Shown here: positions 1 through 6,750 of the stretch, one piece after another
Numbering within the stretch: the first letter of the stretch is position 1
Layout of the letters: every line of letters starts with the position of its first letter
NCBI RefSeq assembly: GCF_042094015.1
Contig: NZ_JBELDZ010000061.1
Location: 1 to 14,540 of the forward strand
Source: Aurantibacter sp042094015
GTDB lineage: Bacteria > Bacteroidota > Bacteroidia > Flavobacteriales > Flavobacteriaceae
Direction of reading: 5' to 3'
Length of the DNA stretch: 14,540 nt
Position numbers and translations under genes: made by a program
Notes under the pieces: generated by a model
Database searches by the model: none
Told to the model about the DNA's origin: nothing
What the model saw: the letters and a program-made list of their open reading frames with translations, nothing else

Positions 1-1032
1 AAAACAAATGTAAAAGGCGTTTTCCAGAACACAGATACTGTTTTTTATACCAAAGACTTTACGGAAAGTGGTTTTGTTTTTTCTCCTTTTAATTCCGAAG
101 AAAAAAGTATCTTAATTCCATTAGACGCATCTGATATTATAGAGGTAGATGTTTTAGAAAACACATCAGAAGAACTAGAATTAGAAAAACCTAAAAATGA
201 AGTAGATATTACTGCTAAAGGATTTCATTTTAGTTTGGTGTCTAAAGCAATTCAACATATAAAAAATCATAATTTTGAAAAAGTTGTAGTTTCTAGAAAA
301 GAAGTTATTCCGCTTAAAGAAAACAATCCCATTATATTATTTAAACGCTTATTGGCAACGTATAATAATGCGTTTGTGTATTGTTGGTATCATCCAAAAG
401 TAGGATTATGGCTTGGAGCAACGCCAGAAACTTTATTAAGTGTTACGGGAAACAGATTTACAACAATGTCTTTGGCAGGAACACAAGCTGTTAATAATAA
501 AAATGATTGGCAAGCTAAAGAAACCGAAGAGCAACAATTAGTAACCAATTATTTAGTATCTAATTTACAAGATTCTGTAAGCAGTTTAACTATTGGAAAA
601 ACAGAAACTATAAAAGCTGGAAATTTATTGCATTTACGTACCAAATTATCTGGTGTTTTAAATACAAACTTAAAAAATGTAATTGCAGTTTTGCATCCAA
701 CTCCAGCAGTTTGTGGTTTGCCAAAACAAGTAACTAAAACGTTTATTTTAGAATACGAAAATTATAATCGTGAATTCTATACTGGTTTTTTAGGTGAATT
801 AAATCTTAAAGAAGAAAAAAGCAGAAACACTAACCGTAGAAATGTAGAAAATAACGCGTACGGCTCTATAAAAAAAGTCTCGAATTTATTTGTTAATTTA
901 CGTTGTATGCAATTAACAGATACAAAAGCGCATATTTATATTGGTGGCGGAATTACTAAAGATTCTATTCCAGAAAACGAATGGCAAGAAACCTGTAATA
1001 AAACTGAAACTATGAAAAATACACTTTTTTAG
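1..1032 (+). CDS. menF: Isochorismate synthase MenF, 5' end missing
   Basis: Converts chorismate to isochorismate, the first step of menaquinone synthesis (chorismate-binding/ADCS-like fold, Mg2+-dependent). The frame is open from base 1, so the start lies outside the window; 343 codons are visible and probably only some tens of residues are missing. Visible family motifs are FEKVVVSRKE (codons 92-101), GATPETLL (139-146), SLAGTQ (157-162), the acidic KETEEQQLV stretch, HPTPAVCGLPK, REFYTGFLGE, NLRCMQL and YIGGGIT near the end, including the Mg-binding and active-site acidic residues expected from the family. A TTG or GTG near base 235 could be mistaken for the start, but the residues before it (FTESGFVFSPF and onward) are part of the protein. 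It ends 10 bases before a convergent reverse-strand gene, so it is cut off from menD, the next pathway gene. Confidence 0.95.
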   Translation, partial: KTNVKGVFQNTDTVFYTKDFTESGFVFSPFNSEEKSILIPLDASDIIEVDVLENTSEELELEKPKNEVDITAKGFHFSLVSKAIQHIKNHNFEKVVVSRKEVIPLKENNPIILFKRLLATYNNAFVYCWYHPKVGLWLGATPETLLSVTGNRFTTMSLAGTQAVNNKNDWQAKETEEQQLVTNYLVSNLQDSVSSLTIGKTETIKAGNLLHLRTKLSGVLNTNLKNVIAVLHPTPAVCGLPKQVTKTFILEYENYNREFYTGFLGELNLKEEKSRNTNRRNVENNAYGSIKKVSNLFVNLRCMQLTDTKAHIYIGGGITKDSIPENEWQETCNKTETMKNTLF

Positions 1033-1042
1033 TATCTTTTAA

Positions 1043-1723
1043 TTAACGAAAATGAACTTGGAAATTTTTAGAAATTTGATCATAGTCATCTCTTGTTAGT
1101 TTATTGTTTTTTTGTCTTAATAAAATTAACTTATCACTCTCTAATATTAGTTTATCAATAAACTTTCTAGTGTCTTTAGAGTAATTAAATGAAAGTGTTT
1201 CCCAGTTTTTTCTAAGAATAGGAGATTGTAACCACATTAAAAAGTTATTAACCCATATATCTTTTCCAGTAATATCATTAGAGCCAAGAGATAAAAAGTC
1301 TTCCATTGCTTGAAATATTCTTATAGAGCTAGCTATTTCAATTTGTATTCTCTTTGCTTGATCATAGTCAATAGGCTCAATATTACCATGATCAGTATCT
1401 GGAGTTAAAGATTTAAAAAGGTAAAAACCTTCAGGATAAAGTTGTGCTAATTCAATTTGAGGAGTTAGCCAATTTCTTTGAATATTTTCTAAGGTATTAT
1501 GTGTGGTTCTATTTTTTTCAATTCGTTTGTTAGAATTTGTGTTTATTATTAAGTTATACATTACTAAAATTATGGATACACTTGCTGTAATTCCAATAAT
1601 TAACTCAAGTTTTCTATCTTTTTCAGTCTTTAAATTTTTAATATATAAAAAACCAAATATTAAAATAATAATAACTATTATTAATAAAAAATATAAGTTG
1701 TTTTCGTCTAAAAAAGTTAGCAT
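1043..1723 (-). CDS. Unknown two-TM membrane-anchored protein inserted between menF and menD
   Basis: A 226-residue protein of unknown function. It has two predicted membrane helices (about residues 9-29 and 40-60) separated by a short charged loop, then a soluble, mostly helical domain of about 165 residues. That domain has aromatic-rich stretches: RNWLTPQIELAQLYPEGF (83-100), IRIFQAMEDFLSLG (135-148), WVNNFLMWLQSPILRKNWE (157-175), and YSKDTRKFIDKL (181-192). No catalytic motif is recognisable. The ATG at 1721-1723 has no Shine-Dalgarno sequence but has a good promoter match 32 bases upstream. It is on the strand opposite to the men genes and interrupts menF-menD, which I recall as usually adjacent in relatives, so it is probably an acquired accessory gene. 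The coding frame looks real because the promoter, start and membrane topology agree. Confidence 0.75.
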   Translation of the reverse strand: MLTFLDENNLYFLLIIVIIILIFGFLYIKNLKTEKDRKLELIIGITASVSIILVMYNLIINTNSNKRIEKNRTTHNTLENIQRNWLTPQIELAQLYPEGFYLFKSLTPDTDHGNIEPIDYDQAKRIQIEIASSIRIFQAMEDFLSLGSNDITGKDIWVNNFLMWLQSPILRKNWETLSFNYSKDTRKFIDKLILESDKLILLRQKNNKLTRDDYDQISKNFQVHFR

Positions 1724-1755
1724 TATTTTTTTGATTAAAATTTAGTTGTATTAAA

Positions 1756-1786
1756 CAAATTTAGCTTAAAACATTGACAAAATCAA
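1756..1786 (-). promoter_or_regulatory. Bacteroidota-type promoter for the gene at 1043-1723
   Basis: On the reverse strand, TTG (1786-1784) is followed after 20 bases by TAAATTTG (1763-1756). This is an exact match to the Bacteroidota -7 box TAnnTTTG, with a -33 TTG at normal spacing. The expected transcript start is about 25 bases before the ATG at 1723. It is the best two-box promoter in the window. Confidence 0.6.
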
Positions 1787-1849
1787 GTTTTTAAATTGTT
1801 GTAGATAAAACATATTCTTAAAATCTATAAATAAATTTCAAAGGTTTTG

Positions 1850-1857
1850 TATTTTTA
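1850..1857 (+). promoter_or_regulatory. Possible -7 element before menD
   Basis: TATTTTTA lies 9 bases before the menD ATG and matches TAnnTTTG except for the last base. It sits inside the short inverted repeat GTATT-TTTAC-AATAC (1849-1863). No TTG is seen at the proper -33 distance, so this is weak. An own promoter is plausible because the reverse gene separates menD from menF. Confidence 0.3.
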
Positions 1858-1866
1858 CAATACGTT

Positions 1867-3621
1867 ATGAAATACCCAAAAATTCCATTAGCACAAACCG
1901 TAATTCAGTTGTGTGAAGCTAAAAATATAAAGCATATTGTTTTGTCTCCAGGAAGCAGAAATGCGCCTTTATCTATTGGCTTTACACATAATCCGTTTTT
2001 TAAATGTTATAGTGTTGTGGACGAACGTTGTGCAGCATTTTTCGCTTTAGGCATAGCACAACAATTACAAGAACCTGTAGCGGTAGTTTGTACATCTGGA
2101 AGTGCTTTACTAAATTATTTTCCAGCAGTAGCAGAAGCTTTTTATAGTAATATCCCTTTGGTTGTAATTTCTGCCGATAGACCAAAATATAGAATTGGCA
2201 TAGGAGATGGACAAACCATAGACCAAAAAGATGTTTATGGAACTCACGTAGTATATACAGCTAATTTAAAAGAAGATATTACTGAAAACAAACAATTTAC
2301 TCAAACAGAAAAAGAATTACCAATTTTTAAGAGTTTAGAAAATAAGTTAGAAAAGGCTTTAGGCTTGCAACAAAGTGTTCAAGATTATAATAATACAGAA
2401 ATTAATATAGCTTTAAATAAGGCTATAGAAAGTAAATTACCGGTTCATATTAATTGTCCGTTTAACGAGCCTTTATATGATATTGAAGAGTCTGCTTCTA
2501 TAGAAGTTGAGAACATAGAAAGTAAGTTAGAAGAAGCAGATTTTTCAGAATTTAATACGTTTAATACTATTTGGAAAAACTCATCTAAAAAAATGGTTTT
2601 AGTTGGTGTTTTAGAGCCAAACAGTTTAGAAAGAGCTTACGTAAACCTTTTAGCAGAAGATAATAGTGTTTTAATTTTAACAGAAAGCACATCTAATTTT
2701 CATCATAAAAATAGTATTCCAAGTATAGATAAATTAATTGGTGCTTTAGCAGATCAAGAATTTAAACAATTAAAACCAGATATTTTACTTACAATTGGTG
2801 GATTAGTAGTTTCTAAAAAAATTAAACAGTTTTTAAGAGCTTATCAACCAGAATGTCATTATCATTTAGGGTTACATCAAGCCAATAATACATTTTATAT
2901 TTTAAACCAATGGTTTAAAATGCCTTTAAATACATTTTTTAATACTTGGCAGAATTCTTATAAATCTGTTCAAAGTAATTATCAAACGTTTTGGGTTAAC
3001 GAGATGCAATTAAGACGAAAAAAGCATACAGATTATATGTCTAAAATTGGATTTTCAGATTTTAAGGCATTTCATCATATCTTGAAAAGTATACCAGAAA
3101 GCTTTCAAATACAATCTGCAAATAGTTCTATAATTAGATATTTACAATTATTCGATTTAAATTCAAAAAACACATTTTTTTGCAATAGAGGAACTAGCGG
3201 AATAGACGGAAGTACTAGTACAGCAATTGGAGCAGCAACAATAATTAACAATCCAACCTTATGTATTACAGGGGATTTAAGTTTCTTTTACGATAGTAAT
3301 GCGCTTTGGAATAATTATATCCCTAAAAATTTTAAAATTATTGTAATAAATAATTCTGGTGGCGGTATTTTTAGAATATTACCCGGACATAAAAACACAG
3401 ATAATTTTGATACGTTTTTTGAAACTAAACATAATCTAAATGCAAGTAAATTAGCCGAAATGTATGGTTTTAATTACGCCAGTACAGATAACGAAGCAGA
3501 TTTAGAGATTGAACTAAACCAGTTTTATACAAATAACCTACAACCACAAATTTTGGAGATTTTTACTCCAAGCAGAGAGAATGACGACATTTTATTGAAT
3601 TATTTTAAATTTATTAAATAA
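1867..3621 (+). CDS. menD: MenD, SEPHCHC synthase
   Basis: 2-Succinyl-5-enolpyruvyl-6-hydroxy-3-cyclohexene-1-carboxylate synthase. It is a thiamine diphosphate (ThDP) and Mg2+-dependent enzyme joining isochorismate with the succinic semialdehyde carbanion made from 2-oxoglutarate. The 584 residues are full length for the family. SPGSRNAPL (27-35) and the ThDP-activating glutamate E53 in DERCAAFFALG lie in the N-terminal PYR domain, along with SGSALLNYFPAVAEA and PLVVISADRP. The C-terminal PP domain has GTSGIDGSTSTAIGAA (442-457) and the ThDP/metal motif from GDLSFFYD (469) to INN (496), followed by SGGGIFRILPG. The ATG at 1867 starts directly at the usual N-terminus (KYPKIPLAQTVIQLC). It acts in the cytosol directly after MenF. 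It is transcribed divergently from the inserted gene at 1043-1723 and followed 81 bases later by the DUF2853 gene. Confidence 0.97.
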   Translation: MKYPKIPLAQTVIQLCEAKNIKHIVLSPGSRNAPLSIGFTHNPFFKCYSVVDERCAAFFALGIAQQLQEPVAVVCTSGSALLNYFPAVAEAFYSNIPLVVISADRPKYRIGIGDGQTIDQKDVYGTHVVYTANLKEDITENKQFTQTEKELPIFKSLENKLEKALGLQQSVQDYNNTEINIALNKAIESKLPVHINCPFNEPLYDIEESASIEVENIESKLEEADFSEFNTFNTIWKNSSKKMVLVGVLEPNSLERAYVNLLAEDNSVLILTESTSNFHHKNSIPSIDKLIGALADQEFKQLKPDILLTIGGLVVSKKIKQFLRAYQPECHYHLGLHQANNTFYILNQWFKMPLNTFFNTWQNSYKSVQSNYQTFWVNEMQLRRKKHTDYMSKIGFSDFKAFHHILKSIPESFQIQSANSSIIRYLQLFDLNSKNTFFCNRGTSGIDGSTSTAIGAATIINNPTLCITGDLSFFYDSNALWNNYIPKNFKIIVINNSGGGIFRILPGHKNTDNFDTFFETKHNLNASKLAEMYGFNYASTDNEADLEIELNQFYTNNLQPQILEIFTPSRENDDILLNYFKFIK

Positions 3622-3702
3622 ACTTTTTTTAAGTTGAAATGTTAAAACCGAATAAAAATAATTGTATATTTATAACTCAATAAATAACTTAAAACTATTA
3701 TT

Positions 3703-4044
3703 ATGAGTAAACGTGACGATTTAATCACAAAATACGCTGCAGATTTAAAAGATAAATGTGGTGTAACTCCAGATATGGATTTCTTAACTAAAGTAACTAT
3801 TGGTTGTGGTCCATCTATTTACAATAAAGATGCATCTACTGTTTCTGGTACTGATGAAAAAGAATTAGCAACTGTAAAAAATAATTTCTTAATCAAGAAA
3901 TTAGGATTAGCAGACAATACAGATTTAGATAAAGCGATTGATTCTGTAATTGAAACTTATGGTCGTTCTAACAAAAATAAATATAGAGCTGTAGTTTATT
4001 ATTTACTAGCTAAGCATTTTAAAAAAGAAGCTGTTTATAAATAG
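3703..4044 (+). CDS. DUF2853 family small protein
   Basis: A 113-residue, highly charged, apparently cytosolic protein that I assign to the DUF2853 family from the pattern KRDDLITKYAADLKDKCGVTPD...TIGCGPSIYN...VKNNFLIKKLGL...AIDSVIETYG...NKYRAVVYYLLAKHF. The function is unknown; the fold appears all-helical. There is no signal peptide or membrane segment. Two cysteines (19 and 35) are visible, but nothing indicates a metal site. In my recollection this gene commonly sits beside menD in flavobacteria. The ATG at 3703 is preceded by an AT-rich leader with TATATTTA at 3665-3672, which differs from the -7 consensus only in the last base. A strong terminator follows at 4067-4100, suggesting it ends its own transcription unit and is possibly well expressed. 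Confidence 0.88.
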   Translation: MSKRDDLITKYAADLKDKCGVTPDMDFLTKVTIGCGPSIYNKDASTVSGTDEKELATVKNNFLIKKLGLADNTDLDKAIDSVIETYGRSNKNKYRAVVYYLLAKHFKKEAVYK

Positions 4045-4066
4045 TATTCAGTTTTTTAGATAAATT

Positions 4067-4100
4067 AAAAGCGTTGCAATTTACTTTGTAACGCTTTTTT
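4067..4100 (+). terminator. Rho-independent terminator after the DUF2853 gene
   Basis: A 13-bp stem, AAAAGCGTTGCAA (4067-4079) with TTGTAACGCTTTT (4086-4098), has one G-U pair and a 6-base loop. A run of six T ends at 4100. It lies 22 bases after the stop codon at 4044 and separates this unit from the next gene. Confidence 0.85.
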
Positions 4101-4155
4101 ATTGCTCAATACATTTTTCAATATATTTTAGTTTAAAGGAAACAAATTATATCAC

Positions 4156-4163
4156 TACTTTTG
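4156..4163 (+). promoter_or_regulatory. -7 promoter element for the cvfB-like gene
   Basis: TACTTTTG matches TAnnTTTG exactly and ends only 4 bases before the ATG at 4168. Transcripts would start at or within a few bases of the start codon, so the mRNA is probably leaderless. No clear TTG is visible at the -33 position. The element directly follows the terminator of the upstream gene, which fits a new transcription unit. Confidence 0.6.
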
Positions 4164-4167
4164 CAGT

Positions 4168-4998
4168 ATGATACAAATAGGTGAATTCCATACATTAGAA
4201 ATTTTAAGAGATACAGAACCTGGATTGTTTTTAGGTAATGATGAAGGAGATGAAGTATTACTTCCAAATCGTTATGTACCAGAAGTTTTTAATATTGGCG
4301 AAGATATTGAGGTTTTTGTTTATTTAGATAATGAAGAACGTCTTATTGCAACAACAGACGAACCATTTATTATAAATGGAGAATTTGCTATGTTACGTTG
4401 TAACGAAGTAACTAGTCATGGTGCTTTTTTAGATTTTGGATTGGTAAAAGAATTGTTTTGTCCGTTTAAAGAGCAAGCCTTTCCAATGAAAAAAGGCGGT
4501 TGGTATCTAGTGCATTGTTTTGTTGATGAAGTTTCGGAACGTTTAGTAGCGTCAAGTAAAACAAATAGATTTTTAGATAATAAAGATTTAACGGTTGAAG
4601 AGTTTGAAGAAGTTAACATTATTATTTCTCATCCAAGTGATATGGGAATGAATGTTATTGTAAACGATAAACATTTTGGCTTAATTTATAAAGATAATAT
4701 ATTTCAAGACTTACATGTTGGAGATCGTGTTAAAGGTGTCGTTAAAAAAATACGTCCAGGAAATAAATTAGATATTGCTTTAGGTCAAATAGGGTACAGG
4801 AATATAGAACCTAATGCACAGCATATTTTTGATTATCTACAAGATAATTCTGGCTTTTTACCATTAAATGATAAATCTAGTCCAGAAGCTATTAAAAAGG
4901 AATTAGAGATGAGTAAAAAAACCTTTAAAAAGGCTATTGGTTCTTTATATAAAGACAAGAAAATTACTATAGAATCTGATGGGATTAGACTAGTCTAA
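4168..4998 (+). CDS. cvfB: CvfB-like S1 RNA-binding protein
   Basis: A 276-residue protein of the CvfB/YitL type: tandem S1-like OB-fold domains followed by a winged helix. Rough limits are S1-like domain 1 at residues 1-62, domain 2 at 68-135 (GEFAMLRCNEVTSHGAFLDFGLVKELFCPF is the most typical S1 part), domain 3 at 150-208 (VGDRVKGVVKKIRPGNKLDIAL), and winged helix at 215-276 (SSPEAIKKELEMSKKTFKKAIGSLYKDKKITIE). In Firmicutes CvfB binds RNA and influences virulence gene expression; the role here is inferred as RNA binding in the cytosol, with targets unknown. The ATG at 4168 gives the expected family N-terminus. The stop overlaps by 4 bases the stop of the convergent gene at 4995-5423. Its position beside menD is conserved in relatives as far as I recall. 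Confidence 0.88.
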   Translation: MIQIGEFHTLEILRDTEPGLFLGNDEGDEVLLPNRYVPEVFNIGEDIEVFVYLDNEERLIATTDEPFIINGEFAMLRCNEVTSHGAFLDFGLVKELFCPFKEQAFPMKKGGWYLVHCFVDEVSERLVASSKTNRFLDNKDLTVEEFEEVNIIISHPSDMGMNVIVNDKHFGLIYKDNIFQDLHVGDRVKGVVKKIRPGNKLDIALGQIGYRNIEPNAQHIFDYLQDNSGFLPLNDKSSPEAIKKELEMSKKTFKKAIGSLYKDKKITIESDGIRLV

Positions 4999-5423
4999 GC
5001 TAATTGTATATTTTTAGAATTTATAAATGTTTTAGAATAAGTGTAAGCTTCTTTTAAAGATTTAAACCCTTTAAATGGTACATTTATAATAAATTGCTTT
5101 TCTATTTCAATATTGTATTTATTGTTGACATTATAATAAACAACAGTAAATAATTTAATTTTAGGTAATGCTTTAAAAAAACTTGGATAATCTAAAGCTT
5201 CAATAGAAAAATCGTTAATTCTGTTACTTAAAAAAGCAATTGAATTTGTGTCTTTATAGAAAGAGTTTATAGGTTCGAAAACTTCTTTAGAAAGGTTTAA
5301 GTCTAAATGAACACCTTCATTTACTTCAATACAAACTAGATTTTTAAAAAAATAAAGCACACCAGTTTTTAAAGGTAATACCTTTAAAACATCTTCTTTA
5401 ATTGGTGTTAATTCTAGAGTCAT
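4995..5423 (-). CDS. Small SpoIIAA-like (STAS/SEC14-type) hypothetical protein
   Basis: A 142-residue cytosolic protein without signal peptide or membrane helix. The order of elements (LVCIEVNEGVHLDLNLSKEV, then IAFLSNRINDFSIEALDYPSF, LFTVVYYNV, IEKQFIINVPFKGFKSLKEAY) resembles Bacteroidota SpoIIAA-like/STAS-SEC14 proteins. In those, an alternating strand-helix fold holds a conserved SNR(I/V)N segment. This is a pattern-based assignment, not a firm one, and no biochemical role is known. Its last 4 bases overlap the cvfB stop in tail-to-tail orientation, which permits antisense interference between the two mRNAs. The ATG at 5421-5423 is preceded by a dyad at 5425-5449. Codon use and AT richness match the neighbours. 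Confidence 0.7.
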   Translation of the reverse strand: MTLELTPIKEDVLKVLPLKTGVLYFFKNLVCIEVNEGVHLDLNLSKEVFEPINSFYKDTNSIAFLSNRINDFSIEALDYPSFFKALPKIKLFTVVYYNVNNKYNIEIEKQFIINVPFKGFKSLKEAYTYSKTFINSKNIQLA

Positions 5424-5424
5424 A

Positions 5425-5449
5425 TTAGATTAATAGTTGTACAATCTAA
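5425..5449. promoter_or_regulatory. Operator-like dyad before the SpoIIAA-like gene
   Basis: TTAGATT (5425-5431) and AATCTAA (5443-5449) form an inverted repeat around an 11-base centre. The centre overlaps the palindrome TTGTACAA (5437-5444). It begins 1 base upstream of the ATG at 5423, so it could be a repressor site or a leader hairpin. Short AT-rich dyads also arise by chance, so confidence is low. Confidence 0.25.
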
Positions 5450-5507
5450 TAAATAGTTTATTCTATATTACTACTGTTTTGTAAAAAAAAGAGTGTTTTT
5501 CGATAAA

Positions 5508-5540
5508 CATAATTGTTATTACGATGTAATAACAATTATG
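5508..5540. repeat. Perfect 15-bp inverted repeat with 3-base loop
   Basis: CATAATTGTTATTAC (5508-5522) and GTAATAACAATTATG (5526-5540) are exact reverse complements around GAT. No T-run follows on either strand, so it is not a standard terminator, though it could still end or stabilise the peptidase transcript, which stops about 100 bases away at 5644. It lies in the 220-base gene-poor spacer 5424-5643. The rest of that spacer holds no supported gene. Confidence 0.7.
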
Positions 5541-5643
5541 GAATGTTATATCTCTATATCCAATAATACGTAAAAAAAGAAGTCCTAATGCGTATGATAC
5601 AATCATAAGTATTAAGACTTTAACTTTATGTGAAACTTTATAT

Positions 5644-6697
5644 TTAATCGATATCTAATAATTTTACAATGTTATTAGGAATTCCATTTTTGTGTAATAA
5701 TATAGAAATGGTTTTCATTTTAAAATATGCTTCACTCATATAAACATATCCACCATGTTCTTTATTATTTGTTCCCCAAGAATTTTTTACTTTAAAGTAA
5801 ATTTTTCCATTTTGATCTTTTANNNNNNNNNNAAGCTTCTTGTCTTAATTCAGGAGTAACTACAATTTCTTTAGTTATTATCGTTAGGTCTTTAGCTTCT
5901 TCTGTTGGCAAAATAGCAACACCATGTTTTGAAGAGAATGTTTTTTCACTTACATCGCAATCTAATTCTATAGAATAACCATTATCTAAAGCGTATAAAG
6001 TAGTTGCCATTAAATCTGATAATTTAATATTGTAAAAAGCACCATTAGAAAAATTATCAGGAATATTTAAAACAAATTCCGTGTAATAAGGTTTATGTGT
6101 AAAAGAAGTTAAGCTAACATAAACTTTAGGTTCAATCTTTAAGGACTTCATAAAACTAATAGGTGTATAATTTACACCTTTGTAAAAGAAACTTGTAGTT
6201 GGCGCACCTAATTTATCATTTAAAATAGAAGAAACAGGTGTTTTCCAATCTGTTATTTTTTTACCAATAAAACTATCTAAAACAGGTTTTAAAGCATCTA
6301 CTAATTTGGAGTGGTTGTGCTTTTTTTGATCTTCTTTCAAACCTGTATAAAACGCATTTGGAACAAAGCCATATTCAGCAATACTATTAATAACATCATG
6401 ACCTAATCCGCCTTGGCTAAATTGAAGTTTTCCTTGGCGCATAACATAATTCCAAGCCTTAGTCTCATAAGTATGTCTTACATTAAACATTTCAGATAAA
6501 TCAATACGCTTTTTATTAATACGCATAATCTCACTTTCTAAAAACGAAGAAGCAGAAAAACTCCAACACGTTCCAGTATTTCCTTGGCTAATAACTTCGG
6601 TGGTTTCAACGTCTTTTATAAGTTCAAAAGTTCTAGTTTGTGAAAAACCTAAAGTTGAGATTAATGCGAAAATAAGATATAGACTATATTTTTTCAT
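5644..6697 (-). CDS. Secreted C1 family (PepC/bleomycin hydrolase-like) cysteine peptidase, interrupted by an assembly gap
   Basis: The N-terminus is a Sec signal peptide (MKKYSLYLIFALISTLGFSQ), so the enzyme is exported. The papain-type active site begins with Q38 and nucleophile C44 in SQGNTGTCWSFSASSFLESE. GGLGHDVINSIAEYGFVP (96-113) is typical of the C1B group. Codons are open for 288 residues, to RQEA. Ten N bases (5823-5832) follow, and beyond them the frame resumes in another register as KDQNGKIYFKVKNSWGT...GGYVYMSEAYFKMKTISILL, stopping with TAA at 5646-5644. KNSWG holds the catalytic Asn (codon 5784-5782). The expected catalytic-His segment falls exactly in the gap. Reading straight through the N run gives a false short end with stop near 5792. 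True length is probably about 360 residues. It is divergent from menB. Specificity is unknown; an aminopeptidase-like activity is likely from the family. Confidence 0.85.
5823..5832. other. Assembly gap (10 N) inside the peptidase gene
   Basis: Ten unknown bases. For the two halves of the peptidase to be in frame, the true number of bases must be a multiple of 3, so 10 is a placeholder. By comparison with my recollection of related peptidases, roughly 50 bases are missing. Confidence 0.95.
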
Positions 6698-6726
6698 ATT
6701 GAAACAAATGTTTAAATTAAATGATT

Positions 6727-6734
6727 TATTTTTG
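6727..6734 (+). promoter_or_regulatory. -7 promoter element for the menB operon
   Basis: TATTTTTG is an exact TAnnTTTG match ending 16 bases before the menB ATG. A TTG at 6699-6701 lies 25 bases upstream, longer than the usual spacing of about 20, so the -33 box is doubtful. It would drive menB, menA and the metallophosphoesterase gene. Confidence 0.5.
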
Positions 6735-6750
6735 ATAAAAATACTAAAAA

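Noticed and set aside
235..1032. menF starting at TTG 235
   Set aside because: The frame is open and conserved-looking back to base 1, so 235 is only an internal codon of a gene cut by the window edge.
1503..1745. Forward 80-codon open frame opposite the unknown membrane protein gene
   Set aside because: It lies antisense to the two membrane helices; AT-rich hydrophobic codons give hydrophobic codons on both strands. No promoter and no family match.
2000..2185. Reverse 61-codon open frame inside menD
   Set aside because: It is fully antisense to the conserved N-terminal domain of MenD and resembles nothing.
4416..4619. Reverse 67-codon open frame inside the cvfB-like gene
   Set aside because: It is antisense to clear S1-domain coding sequence.
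5463..5606. Reverse 47-codon hydrophobic open frame (MIVSYALGLLFLRIIGY...)
   Set aside because: It runs across the perfect hairpin, has no promoter or family match, and an open frame of this length is expected by chance in AT-rich DNA. A tiny membrane peptide cannot be fully excluded.
5792..5822. Apparent C-terminus KRSKWKNLL of the peptidase
   Set aside because: It arises from reading through the 10 N in the wrong register; the other frame restores the expected NSWG motif.
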